Part shown: one piece after another, positions 6,696 through 15,884 of the stretch
Layout: each line of letters begins with the position of its first letter
Position numbering within the stretch: the first letter of the stretch is position 1
Origin: Fibrobacter sp. UBA4309
GTDB taxonomy: Bacteria; Fibrobacterota; Fibrobacteria; Fibrobacterales; Fibrobacteraceae
Direction: 5' to 3'
DNA: 64,000 bases
Assembly (NCBI RefSeq): GCF_002395745.1
Contig: NZ_DGUN01000075.1
Span: 1 to 64,000, forward strand
The notes under the pieces: generated by a model
What the model saw: the letters and a program-made list of their open reading frames with translations, nothing else
Told to the model about the DNA's origin: nothing
Database searches by the model: none
Translations under genes and position numbers: made by a program

Positions 6696-8240
6696 ATGTG
6701 GGATAAGTCTTATCTTGAAAAACTAAACGAATACAAGGCAAAGTCTGTCGCCGGCGGCGGCGACGCCCGTATTGAAAAACAACATTCCCAAGGCAAGCTC
6801 ACCGCCCGCGAACGTCTCGAAATTCTTTTTGACAAGGGCACGTTCCGCGAAATCGGCGCTCTCCGCGTCTCCACGAGCCTCGACCTGCCCGAATCCAAGA
6901 GAATTTTCGGTGACGGCGTCGTGACCGGCTACGGCAAGGTCAACGGCAAGACAGTCTATGTCGCCTCCCAGGACTTCACCGTAAGCGGCGGTTCCCTCGG
7001 GTCTGCCCACGCCAAGAAGATCTGCCAGGCCATGGACCTCGCCCTTGAATCCATGGCCCCGTTCGTGTGCATCAACGACGGCGGTGGCGCCCGTATCGAG
7101 GAAGGCGTCAACTCCCTCGACGGCTACAGCGGCATCTTTACCCGCAATACGCTCGCTTCGGGCATCATCCCGCAGATTTCCGTGATTCTCGGCCCCTGCG
7201 CCGGCGGTGCCTGCTACTCCCCCGCCATTACCGACTTCATCTTCATGACGGAAAAAACGAGCCAGATGTTCATCACGGGCCCGGGCGTCGTGAAGGCCGT
7301 GACGGCCGAAACCGTCTCCCCCGAAGGACTCGGCGGAGCCGGCGTACATTCCACCAAGTCCGGTGTTGCCCACTTCGTGTGCAAGGACGACAGGGAAACC
7401 CTCGAAGCCGTACGCAACCTGCTCAGCTACCTGCCGCAATCCAACCTCGAAAAACCGCCCGTAGCGGAAAAGTTCAAGGCAGTCGACAAGTCCAAGGAAA
7501 TTGAAGAAATCGTCCCCGACAACTTCAAGAAAGGCTACGACGTGCGCAACGTCATCGAGACGTTTGCCGACAAGGACAGCTTCCTCGAAATCCAGAAGGA
7601 CTTCGCCCGTAACGTGGTCATCGGCTTTGCCCGCATGGACGGCAACGTCGTGGGTATCGTCGCGAACCAGCCGAACTTTATCGCCGGCTCCCTCGATGTG
7701 GATGCCAGCGACAAGGCGAGCCGTTTCGTGCGCTTCTGCGACTGCTTCAACATTCCTATCCTCACGCTGGAAGACGTCCCGGGCTACATGCCGGGCACCA
7801 AGCAGGAACACAACGGCATCATCCGCCACGGCGCCAAGCTCCTGTACGCTTACGCCGAAGCGACCGTGCCGAAGGTGACGCTTATCCTCCGCAAGGCCTA
7901 CGGCGGTGCCTACATCGCTATGAACAGCAAGAATCTCGGTGCGGACTATGTGTTCGCCCTGCCGATCGCCCAGCTTGCCGTGATGGGAGCCGAGGGTGCC
8001 GTGGATATCCTCAAGCGCAAGGAAATCGCCGCCTCCGCAACACCTGCCGAAACGCGCCAGAAGCTCATCGCCGAATACGAAGAGAAGTACCTCAACCCCT
8101 ATATCGCCGCCAAGAACGGCTATATCGACGAGGTCATCTCCCCGGACCACGTGCGTGACCGTCTTGCGGTCGCCTTCGACTACCTCAAGAACAAGAAGAA
8201 AGCCCGCCTCTGGAGAAAGCACGGGAACATCCCGCTGTAA
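6696..8240 (+). CDS. Acyl-CoA carboxylase, carboxyltransferase (beta) subunit
   Basis: A 514-residue carboxyltransferase of the PccB/MmdA family, which moves a carboxyl group between biotin and propionyl-CoA, methylmalonyl-CoA or acetyl-CoA. Motifs are GGGARIEEGVNSLDGYSGIF, the oxyanion stretch GPCAGGACYSPAITDF, MFITGPGVVKAVT, and in the second half DVPGYMPGTKQEHNGIIRHG and RKAYGGAYIAMNSK. The start at 6696 has AAGGA 8 nt upstream; earlier in-frame starts extend into the promoter region. No biotin carboxylase or biotin carrier is in the window, so the partner is elsewhere. Divergence from the lipid operon fits supply of malonyl- or methylmalonyl-CoA, but a role in succinate/propionate metabolism is the classic alternative. 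Confidence 0.88.
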   Translation: MWDKSYLEKLNEYKAKSVAGGGDARIEKQHSQGKLTARERLEILFDKGTFREIGALRVSTSLDLPESKRIFGDGVVTGYGKVNGKTVYVASQDFTVSGGSLGSAHAKKICQAMDLALESMAPFVCINDGGGARIEEGVNSLDGYSGIFTRNTLASGIIPQISVILGPCAGGACYSPAITDFIFMTEKTSQMFITGPGVVKAVTAETVSPEGLGGAGVHSTKSGVAHFVCKDDRETLEAVRNLLSYLPQSNLEKPPVAEKFKAVDKSKEIEEIVPDNFKKGYDVRNVIETFADKDSFLEIQKDFARNVVIGFARMDGNVVGIVANQPNFIAGSLDVDASDKASRFVRFCDCFNIPILTLEDVPGYMPGTKQEHNGIIRHGAKLLYAYAEATVPKVTLILRKAYGGAYIAMNSKNLGADYVFALPIAQLAVMGAEGAVDILKRKEIAASATPAETRQKLIAEYEEKYLNPYIAAKNGYIDEVISPDHVRDRLAVAFDYLKNKKKARLWRKHGNIPL

Positions 8241-8262
8241 TCAGTAGTTCACTACTACAGAA

Positions 8263-8291
8263 AAGGCCCCGCGTTAGCGGGGCTTTCCTTT
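8263..8291. terminator. Rho-independent terminator between convergent genes
   Basis: GCCCCGC-GTTA-GCGGGGC stem, preceded by A-rich and followed by T-rich sequence. It sits between the carboxylase stop and the stop of the convergent outer-membrane protein gene and can serve both. Confidence 0.85.
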
Positions 8292-8308
8292 TTACAGTCT
8301 TTACTAAA

Positions 8309-9667
8309 CTAGAAGCTGAAGATAACTTCGGCACCCATGTCGAACAGGAATTCGTCGTCTTCCTTGTAGTTGATGACGGTTCCGGTTCCATCGCCATCGC
8401 CGAGCGGGAGCACGATGGCTCCGAACATCTGCATGGAGATAAACTTGTTCGGGTTGAAGTAGATCTTGGGGCCGATATAGGCGAACTCGTTGTTGTCGTT
8501 GTCGCTGTCGAGGGTGTTGGTATGATATTCACCCATGACGCCCACCTTCAACTGGTCGAGGAATTGCATGGCCGGTTCAGCATAGATGTAGAAGCGTTCC
8601 GGGACGTCGATTTCCGATGCGCGGTCCGGATTGTCTGCCAGGAGGGCGTAGAAGACGGAACCGGTAAGGGAGAAAGCACCCTTGGTAAGGGTCGGTTCGA
8701 TAAGGAACGTGTGGCTCACGACCGGCTTGGCGGCACCCATCACGTCGTCGGCAAAGCCGTAACCCGTGTGGATGTAGAGCAGGTTCATGATGGAGAATTC
8801 CATGAACAAACCGGCACGGAACTGGTTGTACCAGTGGTCGTTGGCGTCATCCAGGTCGTATCCCTTGTAATGCACGTAGGGACGGATTCTCTGGCCGGCG
8901 AATTCAAGATCATATGCCAAGTGCGTGAAGAACGCAAAGACATCCTGGTCCCTGGAGTCGCCCTTGATGAACAGCGTGTTCTCGTTGGCGGAGAAACCGA
9001 TAGCGGCCTGAACACCGACGATGTCGAGTTCGACACCGCGCAAGCTCTGTTCCTTCATGCCGGCGGCATAGTAGGTGGCGTCGTCGTAACGGTAGTAGTT
9101 GAACGCACCTTCGGAATAGGTCATGTCACCGATCTTGACGCCCAACAGGCTGTTCTGGTACTGAACGTACGCACCGTTCAGGTAGAAGTCCGGATAGGCT
9201 TCGGCGCCGTCGGCTTCGATTCCGACGAAGGCAGACCAGTTGTCGGTAAACTTGATGTCGAAATTGAGATCGAACGTAGAGGCGAACGAGTGGGCAAAAC
9301 GCCTGTCGGCGTTATAGTTCATCACGTCGGCTTCGAGATCAACAAAACCGGAAACCTTGTATTCGGGACCCTTCTCGGAAACGATTGTTTCGAGAGGAGT
9401 GTATTCGCTAATCGAAGTATCGACTGCAGTGGCTACAGGAGCGGCGGCAGGAGCGGCAGCAGAATCGGCTTTCGATGTGTCGGCAACCGCGGCAGGTGCT
9501 GCGGCAGCTGTAGCAGCAGAATCGGTTTGCGTAGCTTCTGTAGCAGGAGCGGCAGCAGCTTCAGCCTGCTGAGCCTCGGCTGCAGGAGCGGCGGCAGCCT
9601 CAGGTTCGGCAAATACGCCGGCGGCGACAAGCCCCAAGACGATTGCTGAAAGTTTCATCGATTTCAT
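8309..9667 (-). CDS. Outer-membrane beta-barrel protein with Ala/Pro-rich linker
   Basis: A 452-residue exported protein that I cannot assign to a named family. It has a signal peptide (MKSMKLSAIVLGLVAAGVFA), then about 65 residues of Ala/Pro/Glu/Thr low complexity, then a barrel-like region from about residue 95 of alternating aromatic and polar strands, ending in the C-terminal Phe (EVIFSF) typical of BAM substrates. The barrel part (SGFVDLEADVMNYN and following) resembles porin-like proteins common in Fibrobacter. The start has AAGGAGATATA directly upstream, a strong ribosome site. It is probably monocistronic and abundant. Function could be a porin or a structural protein. Confidence 0.75.
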   Translation of the reverse strand: MKSMKLSAIVLGLVAAGVFAEPEAAAAPAAEAQQAEAAAAPATEATQTDSAATAAAAPAAVADTSKADSAAAPAAAPVATAVDTSISEYTPLETIVSEKGPEYKVSGFVDLEADVMNYNADRRFAHSFASTFDLNFDIKFTDNWSAFVGIEADGAEAYPDFYLNGAYVQYQNSLLGVKIGDMTYSEGAFNYYRYDDATYYAAGMKEQSLRGVELDIVGVQAAIGFSANENTLFIKGDSRDQDVFAFFTHLAYDLEFAGQRIRPYVHYKGYDLDDANDHWYNQFRAGLFMEFSIMNLLYIHTGYGFADDVMGAAKPVVSHTFLIEPTLTKGAFSLTGSVFYALLADNPDRASEIDVPERFYIYAEPAMQFLDQLKVGVMGEYHTNTLDSDNDNNEFAYIGPKIYFNPNKFISMQMFGAIVLPLGDGDGTGTVINYKEDDEFLFDMGAEVIFSF

Positions 9668-9710
9668 TATATCTCCTTGTTAATGGATATATGTTTCGTG
9701 ATATATATCA

Positions 9711-9718
9711 CAAATCTA
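9711..9718 (-). promoter_or_regulatory. TAGATTTG promoter box
   Basis: An exact TAnnTTTG match on the minus strand, 43 nt before the outer-membrane protein start. Confidence 0.45.
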
Positions 9719-9774
9719 GCTTTAAACTTTCATAAACAATACATTTATCGGGAAAAAAATCCAAAAAATGTGGA

Positions 9775-10563
9775 CTAATTGACCGTTTTTTTCAAAATAT
9801 CGTGTAAAATGCCGTTACTAAAGATGACTTGCTCCCCATCGACGTACTGCATGGGCGACCCGTCTATGTGGGTGGAACGGCCACCGGCTTCTTCGACGAT
9901 TAACGAAATCGCGGCAATATCCCAGGGGTAGCTCATCGTCATCACAAAGCAGTCGATACGCCCGCAGGCGGTAAAACAGCCCTCTATTACGGCCGACCCC
10001 AGGCACTTCACCCGTTCAAAGACCTCGGACTCCCTAGCGAAGTTATAGGAATTCTGCGCGTTGATCTTCTGAACGTTCCCCACGTTGAAGTCGCCGTTGC
10101 TCACGATGGCGTGCACGGGATTCGATTCGCCGCTCACGTGGATTGGCCGTCCGTTCATGAATGCTCCCCCGCCCTTCACCGCCGTGTACATCTCGCCCAG
10201 TTTCGGGAGGTTCACTACGGCCACGAGAGGTCTGCCCTCGAAATGGAGAGCGACGGAAATGCCCCACAGCGGTATGCCGCGGCTAAAGTTCACGGTTCCA
10301 TCCACCGGATCGATAATCCAGCGGTAACGCGGGTCAGACCCTTCGATGACGCCGGCTTCTTCGGTACGGACAGAATGGGTCGGGAAAGCGGCCCGTAAGC
10401 CGTCCACGATAAGCCTTTCGCTCGAGACATCGGCAATGGTCACCACGTCCTTGGCGGACTTGTACTTGACATCGCCCAGGTTGCCCTGGAGTTCGAGGCA
10501 GAGGTCGCCCGCCTTCTTGGCAAGGGATTCGGCCACAGAAACAAATTGCTGTAAATCGGTCAT
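9775..10563 (-). CDS. Inositol monophosphatase family protein
   Basis: A 262-residue Mg-dependent phosphatase of the IMPase/SuhB/CysQ superfamily. The metal site is complete: TEEAG (about 67-71), DPVDGTVNF (85-93) and PWDIAA near residue 213. Length is normal and no export signal is present. The family dephosphorylates inositol-1-phosphate, PAP or sugar phosphates; the residues seen do not decide between these. It follows the DUF2279 gene by 13 bp on the same strand, so the two are probably co-transcribed. Confidence 0.88.
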   Translation of the reverse strand: MTDLQQFVSVAESLAKKAGDLCLELQGNLGDVKYKSAKDVVTIADVSSERLIVDGLRAAFPTHSVRTEEAGVIEGSDPRYRWIIDPVDGTVNFSRGIPLWGISVALHFEGRPLVAVVNLPKLGEMYTAVKGGGAFMNGRPIHVSGESNPVHAIVSNGDFNVGNVQKINAQNSYNFARESEVFERVKCLGSAVIEGCFTACGRIDCFVMTMSYPWDIAAISLIVEEAGGRSTHIDGSPMQYVDGEQVIFSNGILHDILKKTVN

Positions 10564-10576
10564 ATTCAGAATAAGC

Positions 10577-11506
10577 CTAGAACTTTATCGGATAGAGCAG
10601 GTACCAGTGGAATTCAGGATAGACCTGGATGGTCGGGGCCGGCAGCTTGAAATAGTTCAGGTACTTGACAAACGTCCTCGCCATGCGGCTCTGCGGGCGA
10701 AAAGCCTCCAGGTCGTAGTCGAGCGCAATGTAAACTTCGCGGTGTGGAGTGCCTTCGTAATTCTTGATGAAGACACCCTCGTCGATGCTGAGTCCTGCGG
10801 CAATGGCGAGCCAGCTCGGGTAGTAGGCACGGACGCTCGCCGGGAGCAAGCGGTACGGCTTGAAAGAGGCCCAGAACGTCTGGTTGCAATAGTCGTCCGT
10901 AAAGATTCCCGTATCGCTCTGCCTGTAATACGCCTTGGTGTTTATCCAGTAGCTCCACTTGAGGTCCACGTACTTGAAAACGGGAATGTAGCGTTCCGCC
11001 ATAGGCAGGAATCCGCCCAGGGTACCGGAAAGAACATCAAAGATGCTAAATCCCCATTCCGGAGAATAGCCGTCCTTCACATCGATGGCAATATGGGTCG
11101 CCATCGCCGAAAGGCCTGCATACAGGTAGGACTGGAATTCGGAAATCCCCGCCCAATGGTAGGCTTCGTAAAAGCTTTCGCCCAGAATGACGCCGGCAGC
11201 AAAATGCCCGAACTTGTCCAAGTTCAGGGCGTAGTCGAAATCGTTCTCGAAATGGAAATGGTTGCCCTGTTCGTCCCACCAGCCCTTATGGAACACAAGC
11301 CAATAGGCGGCGCCATAAGCGATCAGCACCGTCGATGCCACGCCAACGCTCTTGGCCACCGAAAGTTCGCGGACCGTATCACCCGGGTCTTCACTGCGGT
11401 AATCCCACGTGGAATCGCGCCAGGTAAGCGGATCGCCCGGAGCGGCAAGCGCAGGCTGCACAAGGCATACAAGTGCAAGAACAATCACGGCGACTATTTT
11501 TTGCAT
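10577..11506 (-). CDS. DUF2279-like exported protein
   Basis: A 309-residue protein with a signal peptide (MQKIVAVIVLALVCLVQPALA) and the DUF2279/YfiM-type motif NLDKFGHFAAGVILGESFYE, which includes the conserved DKxGH. Further hydrophobic segments (about 50-70 and 125-155) suggest membrane attachment. The C-terminal half is rich in aromatic residues. The start is placed at the ATG at 11506 because it begins the signal peptide exactly; a TTG at 11539 would extend it into the terminator stem region. Function of the family is unknown. It probably forms an operon with the downstream IMPase-family gene. Confidence 0.7.
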   Translation of the reverse strand: MQKIVAVIVLALVCLVQPALAAPGDPLTWRDSTWDYRSEDPGDTVRELSVAKSVGVASTVLIAYGAAYWLVFHKGWWDEQGNHFHFENDFDYALNLDKFGHFAAGVILGESFYEAYHWAGISEFQSYLYAGLSAMATHIAIDVKDGYSPEWGFSIFDVLSGTLGGFLPMAERYIPVFKYVDLKWSYWINTKAYYRQSDTGIFTDDYCNQTFWASFKPYRLLPASVRAYYPSWLAIAAGLSIDEGVFIKNYEGTPHREVYIALDYDLEAFRPQSRMARTFVKYLNYFKLPAPTIQVYPEFHWYLLYPIKF

Positions 11507-11536
11507 CGCGAAATTCACGAGGCAAAAGATAGAAAA

Positions 11537-11566
11537 CAAAAAGCCCCGGAGAATGAATTCCGGGAA
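11537..11566 (-). terminator. Rho-independent terminator after fabF
   Basis: On the minus strand, CCCGGA-attcattc-TCCGGG followed by GCTTTTTGTTTT. It ends transcription of the fabF gene whose stop is at 11646. Confidence 0.75.
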
Positions 11567-11581
11567 GCTTTATCTAAGATG

Positions 11582-11645
11582 TAGTGTGTGGTGTGTAATG
11601 GGGAATGAATAATTAGTCATTTCACATTACACATTTCACATCAAT
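11582..11645. repeat. 7-bp-periodic inverted array after fabF
   Basis: Two facing arms with heptad rhythm: GTGTGGT GTGTAAT GGGGAAT and, inverted, TCATTTC ACATTAC ACATTTC. The arms match over about 32 bp with mismatches mainly spaced by heptads, so the RNA could form a long imperfect hairpin before the terminator. Confidence 0.6.
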
Positions 11646-12875
11646 TTAGTCGCGGGCCAAGAGGAGCACGCTGTTCTGGCCGCCGAAGCCGAAGCCGTCG
11701 GACAGGGCGTACTTGAAACTGTGCGAAGTGTTCTTGTTGGCGCAGACATCCAGGTGGATGCGTTCGTCCTGGTTGAACACGTTCTTGGTCGCATGGACCA
11801 TCTGGTTCTGCAGGGACTTCACGGTGATGATGGCTTCGAGGGCACCGGCGGCACCGAGGGCGTGGCCGATCATGCTCTTGGAGGAGTTCACCTTGAGGGA
11901 GTCGCGTGCACCAAAAACCTTCTCGAGGGCGGAACATTCGGCAACGTCGCCAAGCGGAGTCGACGTACCGTGCGTATTCACGTAGCCCACTTCATCCGGA
12001 GAAATTCCGGCTTCGCGGAGAGCCATCTCGATAGCGAGACGCACGCCTTCGCCGTCTTCACGCGGGGCGGACATGTGGTGCGCATCGGCGCTCATACCGA
12101 CACCGGCAATGCGGGCCAGGATGTTCGCGCCGCGCTTTTTGGCGTGAGAGAGGCTTTCGAGCACGAGGATGCCGGAACCTTCACCCATCACGAAACCGTC
12201 ACGGTCCTTGTCGAACGGGCGGGAAGCCGTTTCCGGATCGTCGTTGCGCTTAGAGAGGGCGTGCATGTTGGTAAAGCCAGCCAGGGCGAGCGGGTTCACC
12301 GTCTCGTCGGTACCGCCGGCAAGCATGATGTCGGCACGGCCAAGGCGGATGGCGTCAAAGGCGGCCGCGATGGAATGGTTCGAGGTCGCACAGGCGGAAA
12401 CCACGGCGAAGCAGGGACCCATCCAGCCGGTGCGGTTGGAAACTTCGCCGGCAGGCATGTTGGTAATGGACATCGGGATAAAGAAGGGAGAAACGCGGGA
12501 CGGGCCACGGTTGCCCCAGGTGACCGCATTCTCGGTATAGGTGTTCATGCCACCGATACCGGCACCGATAATCACGCCAGAACGGGACGGGTCTTCGGCC
12601 TTGGGGTCGATGCCGGCGTTCTTGAGGGCCTGGAAGGCGGAATAGACGGCGTACTGGATGCACTTGGAGAACCTGGACTGGTCGCGGCTGCTGAAATATT
12701 CGGAGCCGTCGAATTCCTTGACGGCGGCGGCAATCTTGATCGGCAAGGCGGATACGTCGAACCTGTCGATAACGGCAATGCCGGACTTGCCCTGTACGAG
12801 GCCGTCCCAGAGAAGATCGGGGGAATTTCCAAGGGCCGACACGCAACCCATACCAGTAATGACTACTTCTTCCAT
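11646..12875 (-). CDS. fabF: Beta-ketoacyl-ACP synthase II
   Basis: A 409-residue KAS II with a complete active site: Cys in SACATSNHS, His in NTHGTSTPLGD, and Lys/His in SSKSMIGHALGAAG. It would elongate acyl-ACP with malonyl-ACP. The ATG at 12875 (MEEVVITGMGCVSALG) follows AGGAATCCGAAT; 14 extra upstream codons lack a ribosome site. A TATATTCG promoter-like box lies 30 nt upstream. It stands alone between its own terminator and the divergent orn gene. The window has two other KS loci, so the division of labour among them is open. Confidence 0.92.
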   Translation of the reverse strand: MEEVVITGMGCVSALGNSPDLLWDGLVQGKSGIAVIDRFDVSALPIKIAAAVKEFDGSEYFSSRDQSRFSKCIQYAVYSAFQALKNAGIDPKAEDPSRSGVIIGAGIGGMNTYTENAVTWGNRGPSRVSPFFIPMSITNMPAGEVSNRTGWMGPCFAVVSACATSNHSIAAAFDAIRLGRADIMLAGGTDETVNPLALAGFTNMHALSKRNDDPETASRPFDKDRDGFVMGEGSGILVLESLSHAKKRGANILARIAGVGMSADAHHMSAPREDGEGVRLAIEMALREAGISPDEVGYVNTHGTSTPLGDVAECSALEKVFGARDSLKVNSSKSMIGHALGAAGALEAIITVKSLQNQMVHATKNVFNQDERIHLDVCANKNTSHSFKYALSDGFGFGGQNSVLLLARD

Positions 12876-12905
12876 ATTCGGATTCCTATAACAAATTAAC
12901 GGGGG

Positions 12906-12913
12906 CGAATATA
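12906..12913 (-). promoter_or_regulatory. TATATTCG promoter-like box for fabF
   Basis: One mismatch from TAnnTTTG, 30 nt before the chosen fabF start. Confidence 0.35.
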
Positions 12914-12993
12914 GCAAATAAAAACCTTACAATAAAGCGTTTTATTTCTCACGGGCGTAAAAATTCGATAAATCCGTAAAAAAAGAGGATAGA

Positions 12994-13605
12994 ATGCACC
13001 CCATTTTGGAACGAACCCGACATTCAAAATCTTCACAAAAAACTAAATTTCCGCCCGATATGAGCAAAAAGAAAAGTTCCTTCAACCTCGTCTGGATGGA
13101 CCTGGAGATGTCCGGGCTGGAACCGGAAAAAGACGTCATCCTGGAAATCGCGACCATTGTTACCGATGCCGAGCTGAACGTGCTTGCCGAAGGCCCCGTC
13201 ATCGCCGTACACCAGAGCGAAAACGTGTTCGAAGGCATGGATGAATGGAACTCCAAGCACCATACGATGAGCGGCCTAGTCGACCGATGCCGGCGTTCCC
13301 GTTACACCGTAGCCGATGCCGAAGAAAAGACCATGGAATTTATCAAGCCCTTTACCGAAAAAGGGAAAAACATCCTTTGCGGCAACTCCATCACGCAAGA
13401 TAGACGGTTCCTGTACAAGTACATGCCCAAAATTTCTGAATGGCTGTGCTACAGGAACATCGATGTAAGCTCCATCAAGGAACTTTCTTTCCGCTGGTAT
13501 CCGAAACTGGAGGAATTCCAGAAAGAAAAGCGCCACGAAGCGCTCAACGACATCCGCGAAAGCATTGCCGAACTCGCCTACTACCGCAAAACCATTTTCA
13601 AATAG
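12994..13605 (+). CDS. orn: Oligoribonuclease
   Basis: A DEDDh-type 3'-5' exoribonuclease that degrades short RNA oligomers of 2-5 nt. Motifs are WMDLEMSGLEPEKD (first D and E), the ExoII-like GNSITQDRRFLYKYMP, and RHEALNDIRESI with the catalytic His and last Asp. The ATG at 12994 is chosen because AGAGGAT precedes it. The second ATG at 13060 (MSKKKSSFNLVWMD) fits the length of known Orn better but has no visible ribosome site, so the N-terminal 22 residues are uncertain. It is followed after 4 bp by the transpeptidase gene. Confidence 0.9.
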   Translation: MHPILERTRHSKSSQKTKFPPDMSKKKSSFNLVWMDLEMSGLEPEKDVILEIATIVTDAELNVLAEGPVIAVHQSENVFEGMDEWNSKHHTMSGLVDRCRRSRYTVADAEEKTMEFIKPFTEKGKNILCGNSITQDRRFLYKYMPKISEWLCYRNIDVSSIKELSFRWYPKLEEFQKEKRHEALNDIRESIAELAYYRKTIFK

Positions 13606-13609
13606 ACCG

Positions 13610-14992
13610 ATGAAGTATTACTACGACCCCCGAAACAGGCGTCCATACAAGGAAAGAATGAGAAACCGCTGTATCGCCGCCGGAGTGTTTATCATTCTTT
13701 GCGTATTCATTGCCTCTTGCATCTATGAAAGCAGCGAGAAAGCCGCCACGAAACAGAGTATCGAACAGGCCGCAAGTGTAACCGAAACGGATTCCGCCCA
13801 AGTCATCGCAGAGGAACCTTCTGCCGCCGAATCAACGGCCATAGAGGCTATCCAGCAAAAATACGGGACTGAAAACGAAGCCGGACCGGACAAGAACGAA
13901 GAAATAGCCAACGTCCAGGCGAGTATCGCCGCTACCGTCGCACCCGAAAACGTCCCGGAGCCCGAAGTCATCGACAGCGTCCACATCCGCATGCAGAAAG
14001 ACGTGTTCCTCGCCGAAAAAATTGACCAGATGCTGCGCCGTTTCAAGCCGATGCATAGCGCCATCCTGGTCGTGGAACCCAAGAGCAACGAGATTATCGC
14101 CTGGGGCGAAACTAAAGATTACAAGGTGCAGAACGAACCCGACTATTTTATCCGCAACACGTTCCCTGCCGCCTCGCTGGCCAAGACCATTACGATTGCC
14201 GCCGCCATGGAAAGCAACCGCTATTCGCTGAACTCTCCCATTCCCGACCGCGGCGCCCATCATACGCTCTATAAGAACCAGTTGCGCGTGCCAGAGAACT
14301 ATACCGGCCCGACTATCGAACTGCAAGACGCCTACGCAAAGTCGGCCAACCCGCCGCTCGCCATCATCGGCATGAATGTCGGAGCCAAGCGCCTTCGCGA
14401 CGCGGCCCGTAACCTCGGCTACAACACGAACTTCCCCGGTGGCCTTCCCGGCCGTTCCAGCTATTCCCCGCCCGATTCCGGTTACGGGCTCGCCGAGGCC
14501 AGCTGCGGATTTACCGAGGCGACAACCCTGACCCCGCTTCTCGCCGCGGCACAGGTCCGTTCCATCCTCATGAAAAAGCCGCTTGAAATCCCGTGGGCAG
14601 AAAACCTCCCGGCCTATGCGCCCAAGAACCGCATCGCCCTGGATGTAGGCAAGTTCAGCGAAAACACCTATTACGGGCTCCGCGAGGCCATGATACGTTC
14701 CATAACGAACGGTACCGCCCGCAAGCACATTTCTACGCGCAACATGGCCCGCAAGAATTTCAATGCATTGAATATCGGTGGCAAGACAGGCTCGCTCGAC
14801 GGGCACGACCCCTACGGACGCTACGAATGGTTCATGGGTTTTGCACAGGCGAAAGAAGATCCGTCCAAGGCTTTGGTCGTCGTAATCCTGCAAGTCCACG
14901 ATTTGCAGGGCTACCGTTCACAACCCGCATGCCAAGTGGCTGCAATGATTATAAATTATTGGGCACATCAGAACTTGTCCAAAGGAAAATAG
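13610..14992 (+). CDS. Penicillin-binding transpeptidase-domain protein
   Basis: A 460-residue protein with one N-terminal membrane helix (CIAAGVFIILCVFIAS), an Ala/Glu-rich stalk of about 100 residues, and a transpeptidase domain. The active site is complete: SLAK (Ser-x-x-Lys), SAN (SxN) and KTG in GGKTGSLDG. There is no glycosyltransferase domain and little room for the dimerisation domain of class B PBPs. It would cross-link peptidoglycan in the periplasm. The start at 13610 falls 4 bp after the orn stop, and lgt follows 1 bp later, so the three form an operon of envelope and RNA-turnover genes. Confidence 0.85.
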   Translation: MKYYYDPRNRRPYKERMRNRCIAAGVFIILCVFIASCIYESSEKAATKQSIEQAASVTETDSAQVIAEEPSAAESTAIEAIQQKYGTENEAGPDKNEEIANVQASIAATVAPENVPEPEVIDSVHIRMQKDVFLAEKIDQMLRRFKPMHSAILVVEPKSNEIIAWGETKDYKVQNEPDYFIRNTFPAASLAKTITIAAAMESNRYSLNSPIPDRGAHHTLYKNQLRVPENYTGPTIELQDAYAKSANPPLAIIGMNVGAKRLRDAARNLGYNTNFPGGLPGRSSYSPPDSGYGLAEASCGFTEATTLTPLLAAAQVRSILMKKPLEIPWAENLPAYAPKNRIALDVGKFSENTYYGLREAMIRSITNGTARKHISTRNMARKNFNALNIGGKTGSLDGHDPYGRYEWFMGFAQAKEDPSKALVVVILQVHDLQGYRSQPACQVAAMIINYWAHQNLSKGK

Positions 14993-14993
14993 C

Positions 14994-15872
14994 ATGGATT
15001 TATCTTGGTGGAACCTTATTCCGACTTATTTTGACGGAACAGCCATACAGATAGGCAGTTTCCCGGTCCGCTGGTACGGCATAATGTACATTTTTGCTTT
15101 CGTGACCGGCTATCTTACGCTAACGCACATAAACAAGAAAGAAAAGCTGGGCTACACGAAGGAACAGTTCGATAGCCTTTTCACCTGGATTATTGCCGGC
15201 ATCCTTATCGGTGCTCGTCTCGGTTATGTCTTTTTCTACAAGCCGGGCTACTACCTGGCCAACCCGACCGAAATTATCTTGCCCATGACACACGATGCGC
15301 TCGGCTACCATTTTTCGGGCATTGCGGGAATGAGCTATCACGGCGGCCTTATTCTGAGCATCGTGTTTACGATTATCGGCATCAAGCGCAACAAGATGGA
15401 TCTCTGGAAAACGCTGAACCTGTGTTTCCTTCTGGCCCCGCTCGCCTACACATGGGGACGTTTCGGCAACTTTATCAACGGGGAACTCTTCGGCGAAGTC
15501 ACCACGAGCCCTATCGGCATGTATTTCCCGCTGGCCCATGACAGCCCTATTACGAACCCGATTCTGCACCATCCGAGCCAGCTTTACGAAATGGTATTCG
15601 AAGGAGCGGGACTTTTCGCCATCCTTTGGTACTTGCGCAAGATTCCGGTTCTTCACGACAAGATGCCGTGCCTTTACCTGATGGGCTACGGGCTGTTCAG
15701 ATTCTTCATCGAATTCTTCCGCAGGCCCGACGCACATCTCGGCCGCGTCGATCTTTTCGGCATGAGCCGCGGCCAGACGCTTTGCAGCGTGATGTTCCTG
15801 ACCGGCCTGATCTGGCTGATCGTACTGATTTACAGGCAGAAAAAAGCGGCAAAGAAAGAGTTAGCCGGCTAA
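14994..15872 (+). CDS. lgt: Prolipoprotein diacylglyceryl transferase
   Basis: A 292-residue polytopic inner-membrane enzyme that attaches diacylglycerol to the lipobox cysteine of prolipoproteins. The Lgt signature GRFGNFINGELFGE is present, as are YHGGLILS and the substrate-pocket stretch HPSQLYEM. Length and seven hydrophobic segments fit the family. GGAAAATAGC precedes the ATG, which begins 1 bp after the transpeptidase stop. Several lipoproteins encoded in this window (FISUMP, TraB-like, DUF6263, CotH, FKBP_N-thioredoxin) would be its substrates. Confidence 0.95.
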   Translation: MDLSWWNLIPTYFDGTAIQIGSFPVRWYGIMYIFAFVTGYLTLTHINKKEKLGYTKEQFDSLFTWIIAGILIGARLGYVFFYKPGYYLANPTEIILPMTHDALGYHFSGIAGMSYHGGLILSIVFTIIGIKRNKMDLWKTLNLCFLLAPLAYTWGRFGNFINGELFGEVTTSPIGMYFPLAHDSPITNPILHHPSQLYEMVFEGAGLFAILWYLRKIPVLHDKMPCLYLMGYGLFRFFIEFFRRPDAHLGRVDLFGMSRGQTLCSVMFLTGLIWLIVLIYRQKKAAKKELAG

Positions 15873-15884
15873 TCCATTAGCAGG

